Source: Candidatus Hydrogenedentota bacterium
GTDB taxonomy: Bacteria; Hydrogenedentota; Hydrogenedentia; Hydrogenedentales; SLHB01
Assembly (NCBI GenBank): GCA_029262095.1
Contig: JAJDAB010000194.1
Span: 1-8,085 of the forward strand
Direction: 5' to 3'
DNA length: 8,085 nt
Positions within the stretch are counted from its first letter, which is position 1. Each line of letters begins with the position of its first letter. The translations under genes were made by a program, and so were the position numbers. Below, piece after piece: positions 1-5,175 of this stretch. The notes under the pieces were generated by a model. That model was not told the DNA's origin and ran no database searches. It saw only the letters and a program-made list of their open reading frames with translations.

Positions 1-156
1 GACGGCGTCATTCCGCCATCCTCGGCGCGCGCGTTGCAAAACGCTGCGTCACAACCCAAAGAAATCGTCTGGTATTCAGGGGACCACATCGGTTTGGATG
101 AAAATCATGTCGAACGGGTACTCGCGGACACCGTTGAATGGTTTCGCGACCATTAG
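1..156 (+). CDS. Alpha/beta hydrolase, C-terminal fragment (5' end outside window)
   Basis: Frame 1 is open from the first base to a TAG at 154-156 and encodes 51 residues. It looks like the end of an alpha/beta hydrolase of the dienelactone-hydrolase or acyl-esterase type. The first visible residues, DGVIPPSSARAL, fit the usual strand-turn carrying the catalytic acid (D1), followed by the helix after it. Residues 20-29, KEIVWYSGDH, fit the last strand with the catalytic histidine (H29). The tail, VLADTVEWFRDH, is a typical closing helix. The nucleophile elbow (GxSxG) would lie upstream of the window, so the catalytic triad cannot be confirmed. The substrate is unknown; esters or peptides are the usual substrates of this fold. 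There is no RBS or start to judge. The gene ends 89 bp before the next start and is probably not in the same transcription unit, because a promoter candidate follows. Confidence 0.75.
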   Translation, partial: DGVIPPSSARALQNAASQPKEIVWYSGDHIGLDENHVERVLADTVEWFRDH

Positions 157-166
157 CGCAACCCTG

Positions 167-196
167 TTGATTGGTTCTCGAACCGCCTGTTACGAT
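167..196 (+). promoter_or_regulatory. Candidate sigma-70 promoter for the regulator/HD gene pair
   Basis: TTGATT (167-172), an 18-base spacer and TACGAT (191-196) form a plausible promoter. A TGn extension (188-190) lies directly before the -10. Transcription would start near 203, giving a leader of about 40 bases before the ATG at 246. It is the only good -35/-10 pair I see in the gap. Not experimentally supported. Confidence 0.5.
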
Positions 197-200
197 AACA
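173..200 (+). promoter_or_regulatory. Two adjacent perfect inverted repeats over the promoter: operator candidates
   Basis: GGTTC-TC-GAACC (173-184) sits in the promoter spacer, and TGTTA-CGA-TAACA (188-200) covers the -10. Both have perfect 5-bp arms and are 3 bp apart. Dyads in these positions are typical of operators. The downstream product carries a MerR/excisionase-like HTH, so autoregulation is a reasonable inference, though any other regulator could bind here. Confidence 0.4.
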
Positions 201-245
201 CCATCGGCACCCGTCAACCAGACGCCGACTAAGGGGATGTTTCCA

Positions 246-866
246 ATGGCGGATATCCGGAACAAGGTGTTTACCAGCGGAGAAGTTGCTGCCATCTGCG
301 GCGTCTCACCTGACACCGTTTCCCGATGGTTCGACTTAGGCCAAATTGAAGGATATCGCTTAGGCCCCGGGGGAGACCGCCGCATTCCATATCCCGGTCT
401 CCGGAAATTTATGGTGAGCCACGGCATTCCACTCGACCGCCTCGAACAAGGTGAAAAGCGCATCTTGGTCGTCGACGATGACCCCTACTATCTCGACATT
501 ATTCCAGCGGCGTTGGCGCACGCGTCCGATTACATCGTCTCAGTGGCATCGACTGGATTCGACGCTGGCGCACAAGTTGTGGACAAAAATCCGCATGTGC
601 TTATCCTCGATATCCACCTCTCGGACATGGACGGGCGAATGGTGTGCGAACGCGTGAAATCTCGAGACGAAACAAAATCAACGCGAGTCCTCGCAATATC
701 CGGGTATATAGACGACGATGAAGCGAAACTGCTGTCTGACTACGGATTCGACGATTATTTGAAAAAGCCGTTCAGCGTGACCGAGTTGACCGAACGTGTC
801 GCGGAACTCATCGACATGCCGGACGGCGACCTGTCGCGCCCAAAGCGTCTGTCGACCGCCGATTGA
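246..866 (+). CDS. Response regulator with N-terminal MerR/excisionase-like HTH and C-terminal receiver domain
   Basis: 206 residues. Residues 8-58 form a helix-turn-helix of the MerR/excisionase type: TSGEVAAICGVSPDTVSRW, then a wing-like GYRLGPGGDRRI. Residues 71-190 form a CheY-like receiver with the full set of active residues: acidic D77/D78, phospho-acceptor D122 in LILDIHL, S152 in AISGY, and K174 in KKPF. A phosphorelay protein controlling transcription is therefore expected. The order HTH then receiver is the reverse of most response regulators. No histidine kinase is visible nearby, so the partner is unknown. I chose ATG 246 because AAGGGG (231-236) sits 9 bases before it; an in-frame ATG at 237 directly abuts that motif, leaving no spacer. 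The stop overlaps the start of the HD gene by 4 bp, indicating coupled translation. The target genes cannot be read from sequence. Confidence 0.88.
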   Translation: MADIRNKVFTSGEVAAICGVSPDTVSRWFDLGQIEGYRLGPGGDRRIPYPGLRKFMVSHGIPLDRLEQGEKRILVVDDDPYYLDIIPAALAHASDYIVSVASTGFDAGAQVVDKNPHVLILDIHLSDMDGRMVCERVKSRDETKSTRVLAISGYIDDDEAKLLSDYGFDDYLKKPFSVTELTERVAELIDMPDGDLSRPKRLSTAD

Positions 867-1441
867 CTGTGTCGTTATCGCCTAAGCTCGCCGAGGCGTT
901 CGCATTCGCACACCGAATACACGATGGTCAATTCCGCAAGGGCAGTCGCGCACCCTACATCACTCATCCAATGGCCGTCGCCGCTCTAGTCGGCGAAAAC
1001 GACGGAACCGAATCCGAAGTCATCGCCGCGTTATTGCATGATTGCGTAGAAGATGGCCACGGACAGGTAACGTTGACCGAGATTCGCTCGGCATTTGGAG
1101 ACGAGGTCGCGGAATTGGTGTGGGGATGCAGCGATGCCGATGAGCAACCGAAACCTCCGTGGCGATCACGCAAAGAAGCCTTCATTGACGCAGTGCGAAA
1201 AGCAGACCCTGGCGTAAAGCGGGTCATGACTGCGGACAAGATTCACAACGCACAAGCGCTATCTGCATTGCTCTTGACACGAGGGGCCGACACGTGGAAC
1301 GAGTTTGCGGGTGGCCGCGAAGGCACGCTGTGGTACTACCGCGCAATTTTGGAGGCGTTGGGCGTTGGTTGGGAAGCACATCTGCTGGACGTACTGTCTA
1401 GAGAGGTTGACCGCCTTCATCAGGCGGCGAACACAGCATAA
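863..1441 (+). CDS. Stand-alone RelA/SpoT-type HD hydrolase, probable small alarmone (ppGpp) hydrolase
   Basis: 192 residues from TTG 863. Metal-site motifs follow the order of SpoT-type HD domains: H35 in PYITHP, H59-D60 in AALLHDCVED, E63-D64, and D125 with N129 in TADKIHNA. GTLWYYRAILEAL (154-166) matches the conserved segment after the core. These positions fit the 3'-pyrophosphohydrolase fold that removes pyrophosphate from (p)ppGpp, as in MESH1 and small alarmone hydrolases. No synthetase, TGS or ACT domain is present and the length fits a single-domain protein. The TTG start overlaps the upstream TGA (TTGA); GTG 869 is an equally possible start and neither has a clear Shine-Dalgarno, so coupling is likely. 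Co-expression with a response regulator suggests a signalling role. Substrate is inferred; other nucleotides are possible. The gene converges on rpoN with an 8-bp gap. Confidence 0.85.
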   Translation: MTVSLSPKLAEAFAFAHRIHDGQFRKGSRAPYITHPMAVAALVGENDGTESEVIAALLHDCVEDGHGQVTLTEIRSAFGDEVAELVWGCSDADEQPKPPWRSRKEAFIDAVRKADPGVKRVMTADKIHNAQALSALLLTRGADTWNEFAGGREGTLWYYRAILEALGVGWEAHLLDVLSREVDRLHQAANTA

Positions 1442-1449
1442 TCCGAGTA

Positions 1450-1821
1450 TTACGCGCTCTCGTACGTCTTTCGCATCGTCGTCGCCAGGATGCCCATCCC
1501 TTCGCGGTACTTCGTCACGGTACGTCGCGCGATTTTGAGGCCTTCCGCCTTAAGCAAATCCGCAATCTTCTGATCGCTCAGCGGCTTCGCCTTATTCTCT
1601 TCCTCAATAATCTTTTTGATCATCGCCTGCACACTCTTCGAAGACTGCGATTCACCGGTGTCGCGACGTAATCCCGGAGAGAAAAAGTACTTCATCTCAA
1701 ACAACCCTTGCGGCGTCTGCATGTATTTGCCCCGCGTCGTCCGGCTCACCGTCGCTTCATGCACACCCACGACATCGGCGATCTCTTGCAACGTAAGCGG
1801 CTTGATCGCTTCTTCGCCCTT
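1450..1821 (-). CDS. rpoN: Sigma-54 C-terminal fragment (HTH and RpoN box), no convincing own start
   Basis: 123 further sense codons follow the internal stop in the same frame and end at a second TAA (1450-1452). The stretch keeps KPLTLQEIADVVGVHEATVSR, GKYMQTPQGLFEMKYFFS and ARRTVTKYRE, the DNA-binding part of sigma-54. The first possible start is TTG at 1791, 30 bases past the stop. The purine-rich AAAAGGGCGAAGAAG just after the stop lies too far upstream of that TTG for a standard RBS, so separate expression is doubtful. The intact motifs indicate either a very recent lesion or continued selection. Confidence 0.55.
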   Translation of the reverse strand, partial: KGEEAIKPLTLQEIADVVGVHEATVSRTTRGKYMQTPQGLFEMKYFFSPGLRRDTGESQSSKSVQAMIKKIIEEENKAKPLSDQKIADLLKAEGLKIARRTVTKYREGMGILATTMRKTYESA

Positions 1822-2883
1822 TTACATAAATCCTTTTTGCACGTCCAAGATCGCTTTCGCAATTCGTAGAATCGTGCGTTGTCGCTGTTCGATGTTCCGG
1901 ATCAGCCACTTCGCCGAGTCGACCTTGTCCTGCAAATATTTCTTCGCGTCTTTTTCAACGCCCTTCTGCCGCATCAACTTCTGATACTGCTTGTTGACTC
2001 GCAACTCCGGCACCCAATCGTTCTGTAGATATGCTTCGTATTCGCCGTCAATCTTCTCGATGATGACATCGGGCGTAACATATTGAGGCGGCGCCGTAGA
2101 AAATTCGTGGCCCGGCCACGGATTGAGTTGCGCCAACAACGTGCGCAAAGACTCCACATCATCCGGCGAAATTTTCATCGCCTTAGCAATTTTCGGAATC
2201 TGACGCTTTTCCAATTCAACCAAGTGCTCGGCGACCAAAGTACGCAACTGGTCGTTGTCCGGAAACTCAACATTGATCTGCAACAAGAGGCATTCGACTA
2301 CATCGCGTGCGCCAACACCTGTAGGCTCAAATCGTTGAACGAGCCGGAGCATCGCTTCGACGTCTTCCATACTGGCCCCGGTTTCCTCGGCGATCGCTTC
2401 AAGCGAACCCGTGAAATACCCTTTGGCGTCGATCTCCCCGACAATGAGTTCGCCGATGGCGTAGGCTTTATCGTCTTTCGCAGCGAGGCGCATTTGCTTG
2501 AGCAGCAGTGCTGTGAACGACTCGCCGCCAGTGATGGAGTTTTCGTAAAAGTCTCGACGGGCGTCCGCGTCCGCATTTCTGCTCATATCCGAACCCGTCC
2601 TGCGAATATCGCTCCAATCATTGGCGAAGCGATCCAGGTCGTTATCCGGCGCATCAAAGGTATCCGTCTCATCTTTGACCGCGTTTTCGGCGTTTTTGGG
2701 CTGTTCGGGCTCAGACTGCTTTTGCAGCACTTCAAGCGTCGGATTCTGCTCCAACTCATCCTGGACGAATTGCTCCAGTTCCAGACCCGATAACTGCAGG
2801 ATTTGGATAGCCTGCTGCATCTTCTGGGTCAGCATCAATCGCTGAGATTGATTCTGAACTAACCCATGTTCCATACGCATCAT
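1822..2883 (-). CDS. rpoN: Sigma-54 N-terminal fragment (region I, region II, core-binding domain)
   Basis: If the TAA terminates translation, this 353-residue product is what is made. It keeps the activator-contact region and the segment that binds core RNA polymerase, including FEPTGVGARDVVECLLLQ and the NPWPG region. It lacks the HTH and RpoN box needed to recognise -24/-12 promoters. By known sigma-54 domain functions it could still bind core polymerase without directing it to promoters, and might act as a decoy; that is inference. Confidence 0.6.
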   Translation of the reverse strand: MMRMEHGLVQNQSQRLMLTQKMQQAIQILQLSGLELEQFVQDELEQNPTLEVLQKQSEPEQPKNAENAVKDETDTFDAPDNDLDRFANDWSDIRRTGSDMSRNADADARRDFYENSITGGESFTALLLKQMRLAAKDDKAYAIGELIVGEIDAKGYFTGSLEAIAEETGASMEDVEAMLRLVQRFEPTGVGARDVVECLLLQINVEFPDNDQLRTLVAEHLVELEKRQIPKIAKAMKISPDDVESLRTLLAQLNPWPGHEFSTAPPQYVTPDVIIEKIDGEYEAYLQNDWVPELRVNKQYQKLMRQKGVEKDAKKYLQDKVDSAKWLIRNIEQRQRTILRIAKAILDVQKGFM

Positions 2884-2905
2884 AACGGTGTGCCCCCAGA
2901 CCCAA

Positions 2906-2920
2906 GCAAGACGTATGCCA
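2906..2920 (-). promoter_or_regulatory. Candidate sigma-54 (-24/-12) element in the rpoN promoter region
   Basis: On the minus strand TGGCATACGTCTTGC matches TGGCAC-N5-TTGC at every position except the sixth (T for C). The critical GG and GC are separated by exactly 10 bases, and a T follows. Its first base is the last base of the sigma-70 -10 hexamer of rpoN. A start about 12 bases past the GC (near 2894) would leave a leader of only about 11 bases to ATG 2883. It may therefore be a holoenzyme-binding site that blocks the sigma-70 promoter, or serve the ATG at 2874. Confidence 0.4.
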
Positions 2921-2948
2921 TTCTACCCGATAACCTCGAACCTGTCAA
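2920..2948 (-). promoter_or_regulatory. Strong sigma-70 promoter for rpoN
   Basis: Minus-strand TTGACA (2948-2943), a 17-base spacer and TAGAAT (2925-2920) give a consensus -35 and a 5/6 -10. The predicted transcription start is near 2913, leaving a leader of about 30 bases containing GGGGG before ATG 2883. Placement, spacing and strength all fit the rpoN start. Confidence 0.75.
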
Positions 2949-2977
2949 TTGATCATCGTCGTTCGGCGTGGTATCTT
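2949..2977 (+). promoter_or_regulatory. Sigma-70 promoter for the WalJ-PocR-Cys-Nudix operon
   Basis: TTGATC (2949-2954), a 17-base spacer and TATCTT (2972-2977) form a moderate promoter with a predicted start near 2984. It is placed back to back with the rpoN promoter: the two -35 hexamers touch at 2948/2949, centred on the palindrome TCAATTGA (2945-2952). A start near 2984 rules out translation from the TTG at 2949. Confidence 0.55.
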
Positions 2978-3017
2978 GCTGAATTATCACATGCGTAAGT
3001 GTTTGGGGGGTGAGGCT

Positions 3018-3791
3018 TTGATTCAATTCAGCCTCTTAGGTAGCGGCAGTAGCGGAAATGCGCTACTCATCAAAACAGACACGACCAAAATCCTGGTCGA
3101 CTGCGGGCTCAGCTACCGTCAACTCCGGTTGCGGTCCGCCGAAGTCGGGGAAACGATCGATGACCTGGCTGGTGTCCTCGTCACTCACGAGCATTCGGAC
3201 CACGTCAATGGCATTGGCGTCCTGACCCGAAAGTTGGGCCCGCCGGTATATATGTCGCGAGGCACCTATCACAATCTACCCAAATCGCTAGGCCTCCTGA
3301 AGGGCATCGAGTGTTTCGAACCCGGCGACACCGTGACCCTTGGTGATATCGAGGCGACAAGTTTCAGCGTTGCACACGATGCCGCCGACCCCGTGAGTTA
3401 TGTGTTGCGGGCCAACGGCACGATTCTCGGCATTGCAGCCGACCTCGGCCACGCGACGGCGCTCGTTCGTCAACGTCTCGCGGGCGCACACGGGCTCATC
3501 CTCGAATCAAACTATTGCCCGGATATGTTGCGACAGAGCTCCTATCCATTCCAAGTGCAACAGCGCATCAACAGCAGCTCGGGCCACTTATCTAATCGAG
3601 ATATGTCTTCGTTGCTCGCCCATGTCGCGCACGACGAATTACAACAGGTCGTGTTAATCCACATCAGTGATGAAAACAATACGCACGAACTCGCAAAACG
3701 GATGGCGGTACAGGCGCTCGGCGTTCGAGCCGTACCGGTCGACGTTGCGCCGCAAGATCGTCCAACAAATTTGTTCGAGGTCAGCTCGTGA
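3018..3791 (+). CDS. walJ: WalJ/YycJ-type metallo-beta-lactamase-fold hydrolase (probable 5'-3' DNA exonuclease)
   Basis: 257 residues, close to the usual length of about 260. The family opening is present right after the start: FSLLGSGSSGNALLI (4-18). The metal motif THEHSDH gives H57, H59, D61 and H62. Further candidate ligands are H120 in SVAHDAADPVSY, D142 in IAADLGH, and H215 in LIHIS. The ESNYC (163-167) and GHLSN (189-193) blocks are characteristic of YycJ proteins. In Firmicutes the family member WalJ accompanies WalRK and has been linked to DNA replication and repair. Here its companions are different, so the physiological role is inferred. Start: TTG 3018 follows GGGGGGTGAGG (3005-3015) and gives the family N-terminus; ATG 2991 is an in-frame alternative adding nine residues without an RBS. 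The stop overlaps the next GTG by 4 bp. First gene of the operon. Confidence 0.83.
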   Translation: MIQFSLLGSGSSGNALLIKTDTTKILVDCGLSYRQLRLRSAEVGETIDDLAGVLVTHEHSDHVNGIGVLTRKLGPPVYMSRGTYHNLPKSLGLLKGIECFEPGDTVTLGDIEATSFSVAHDAADPVSYVLRANGTILGIAADLGHATALVRQRLAGAHGLILESNYCPDMLRQSSYPFQVQQRINSSSGHLSNRDMSSLLAHVAHDELQQVVLIHISDENNTHELAKRMAVQALGVRAVPVDVAPQDRPTNLFEVSS

Positions 3792-5011
3792 CCACCGAAG
3801 CTTTCTTCGATCGGCCAGACGCTGCGGCGTTGATCGAAGAAGCGCGCGTTGCCGCATCTATGCCCGTTGCCGTCCATGAATACGACGATGTCGAAGAACG
3901 CGCGTTACTGACCGGGTGCGGATCATGCCAGGTATGCCGATCGGCATCGTCGACCCGCGAGGGCGCTGCTGCATGTGACGCATCCCGCGCAACCGCTGCT
4001 CAGCAGGCATTCAACCGCAACGGAACCGTTCCCTTCGTCTGTCACCTAGGACTGTCGTGTGTCGTCGCCCCGCTCGATCAAGTGACCGATGTTCATTCCG
4101 TGATTACGTTTGGGCCGTTCTGCCCATCAGAGGCGCCCGAAGGACTCGACGCAACCGTTGCCGAAGGTCTACTCAATGTCGGCGTTGAAAAAACGGTGTC
4201 TCTGAATGACGTTGCCCGGGTATCTGCGAATGGTGTACCCATTCTCGTCGATTGGACGGTCGATCGAATACGCGCACTCCGTCAAGCGTTCGCCTCAAGC
4301 GAAATTACAGTCGATGCTCCTGGCGATTTAGATTCGGCACCCCATCGCCCACGCCCTGAAAAATCGCGTGCGCGCATTTCGGGCCCGGCCCCTATCATAG
4401 TCGTCGCCTTAGCGGCCAGCGACCGCGCGGCGGCGAGGTGGTACCTGCGAAATGCGCTCGAAGAGGCCGCAGCGTTGCCGGACGGCACCGTGCATGCACG
4501 CGCAATCAGCCTGGTATCCCAGGTGTTGGAAGCCGCCGAACACGCACGCCTACCGACGACTGATGCGTGGAACGCGCTGAAAGACCTCGTTGTCATGCAC
4601 AGGCAACTTGCAGATGTAGCTGAACTTTCGAGAGCCTGCATACGGGTTCTCGGGTGCGTGTTGAAAAACGTTGACGTGCAAACAACCGCTCAAATCGCGG
4701 TTGTGTTTAGCGAAGTCTCCGAGGGATACGCGGACGGCGTCCTGCTAGAAGACGTCGCAGCCAAAATCGGTACCGACCCCACCGCAATTACCCATTCCCT
4801 GCAACGCCGGTTCGGGCTGAATTTCTCCGAGCTTGTGGGCAAAATACGAATTGAACGGGCAAAACGACTGTTACGCAATTCGCAATTCGGCATTTCGGAA
4901 ATCGCACGGCGCGTGGGCGTATCGGATGCCAGCAATTTTGGCCGACTGTTCCGTAAATTCGAAGGCATCGCGCCGCTAAATTATCGTGAACAGTTTCGGC
5001 GCGCGGCATGA
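3788..5011 (+). CDS. PocR-domain sensor with C-terminal AraC-type HTH, transcriptional regulator
   Basis: 407 residues. Residues about 8-165 resemble a PocR ligand-binding domain, with the cysteine pattern C44-x2-C47-x2-C50, C63, and C85 in VPFVCHLGLSC; these may bind metal or sense redox state. Residues 195-310 are mainly helical and not assigned. Residues 316-404 form an AraC-family double HTH: LLEDVAAKIGTDPTAITHSLQRRFG, then ISEIARRVGVSDASNFGRLFRKFEGIAPLNYREQF. PocR was first described as the regulator of propanediol/cobalamin genes, but the domain occurs widely with varied ligands, so the inducer is unknown. GTG 3788 has GAGG (3777-3780) 7 bases upstream and overlaps the walJ-like stop (GTGA); the end overlaps the next ATG (ATGA). 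Such embedding suggests a local regulator, perhaps of its own operon. Confidence 0.85.
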   Translation: MTTEAFFDRPDAAALIEEARVAASMPVAVHEYDDVEERALLTGCGSCQVCRSASSTREGAAACDASRATAAQQAFNRNGTVPFVCHLGLSCVVAPLDQVTDVHSVITFGPFCPSEAPEGLDATVAEGLLNVGVEKTVSLNDVARVSANGVPILVDWTVDRIRALRQAFASSEITVDAPGDLDSAPHRPRPEKSRARISGPAPIIVVALAASDRAAARWYLRNALEEAAALPDGTVHARAISLVSQVLEAAEHARLPTTDAWNALKDLVVMHRQLADVAELSRACIRVLGCVLKNVDVQTTAQIAVVFSEVSEGYADGVLLEDVAAKIGTDPTAITHSLQRRFGLNFSELVGKIRIERAKRLLRNSQFGISEIARRVGVSDASNFGRLFRKFEGIAPLNYREQFRRAA

Positions 5012-5169
5012 GGATTACCCAGACCATTCGCAGTTGGTGGTGGCGCGTCACGTGCCCGTCCGAATTTCTCTGCGATAACTGTCTCTACGACCATGGGTCT
5101 GTGTGCGATCAAGCTGCACGGCCAAATGCGACTCGGTGTCCGGACTACAAACCGAAAAATAAAGCATAA
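5008..5169 (+). CDS. Small cysteine-rich protein, 53 residues, putative zinc-ribbon-like
   Basis: ATG 5008 overlaps the PocR/AraC stop (ATGA) and the frame runs to TAA 5167-5169. The 53-residue product starts with a basic, tryptophan-rich stretch (RSWWWR, 8-13), then C16, C22-x2-C25 in CDNC, C33, and C44 in ATRCPDYKPK. Five cysteines spaced C-x5-C-x2-C-x7-C-x10-C over 29 residues suggest metal binding or a disulphide-stabilised fold; the lysine-rich tail (KPKNKA) could touch nucleic acid. I do not recognise a named family. Evidence that it is real: exact 4-bp overlap with the gene before, 6-bp gap to the Nudix ATG, and a patterned cysteine layout. No clear RBS is present, so translation is probably coupled. 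It may assist the cysteine-rich regulator or the Nudix enzyme; this is inference. Confidence 0.7.
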   Translation: MRITQTIRSWWWRVTCPSEFLCDNCLYDHGSVCDQAARPNATRCPDYKPKNKA

Positions 5170-5175
5170 CCTCAC

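Larger units (their letters stand above)
1450..2883 (-). pseudogene. rpoN: rpoN, RNA polymerase sigma-54 factor, interrupted by one in-frame TAA
   Basis: Read through the internal stop, this is a complete 477-residue sigma-54, the usual family length. It holds the Q/L-rich activator-interacting region I (residues about 8-55, including QKMQQAIQILQLSGLELEQF), an acidic variable region II (about 56-110), the core-binding domain (about 115-340), the HTH region (MHE-like GVHEATVSR), and the RpoN box ARRTVTKYRE (452-461). Codon 354 (plus-strand 1822-1824) is TAA. Both sides are in the same frame: VQKGFM-stop-KGEEAIKPLTL aligns with the common FFE-K/Q-GEE-x-x-KPL pattern, where the stop column is often glutamate. 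GAA to TAA is a single change. No other lesion is visible. ATG 2883 is the first of three clustered in-frame ATGs (2883, 2880, 2874), with GGGGG about 9 bases upstream of it. The interruption could be a true mutation, a sequencing error or recoding. Confidence 0.85.

Noticed and set aside
171..245. Longer N-terminus of the HTH-receiver protein from TTG 171
   Set aside because: It would include the promoter and dyads; ATG 246 has a well-spaced AAGGGG and begins right before the HTH.
8..463. 151-residue open frame on the - strand
   Set aside because: It spans two unrelated + strand genes and the promoter gap, has no family resemblance, and is best explained as an antisense shadow.
1822..1824. 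Reassignment of TAA as a sense codon
   Set aside because: TAA is the terminal codon of the HD gene (1439-1441), rpoN itself (1450-1452), the small Cys gene (5167-5169) and the methyltransferase (6562-6564), each at the natural end of its product.
1791..1840. Frameshift in rpoN near the AAAAA run
   Set aside because: Codons before and after the stop are in the same frame and align with the family without a gap, so no insertion or deletion is needed.
2083..2793. 236-residue open frame on the + strand opposite rpoN
   Set aside because: It lies wholly within the recognised sigma-54 coding sequence, shows no domain or RBS, and is the kind of open antisense frame that GC-rich codons create.
2949..3017. 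Longer N-terminus of the WalJ-like protein from TTG 2949
   Set aside because: That TTG is part of the predicted -35 box, and the extra residues precede the family's true N-terminus (FSLLGSGSSGN).
4483..4497. CGGCACCGTGCATGC as a sigma-54 promoter
   Set aside because: GG and GC spacing is right, but it lies inside the PocR/AraC coding sequence, lacks the leading T and the TT before GC, and no gene starts downstream.
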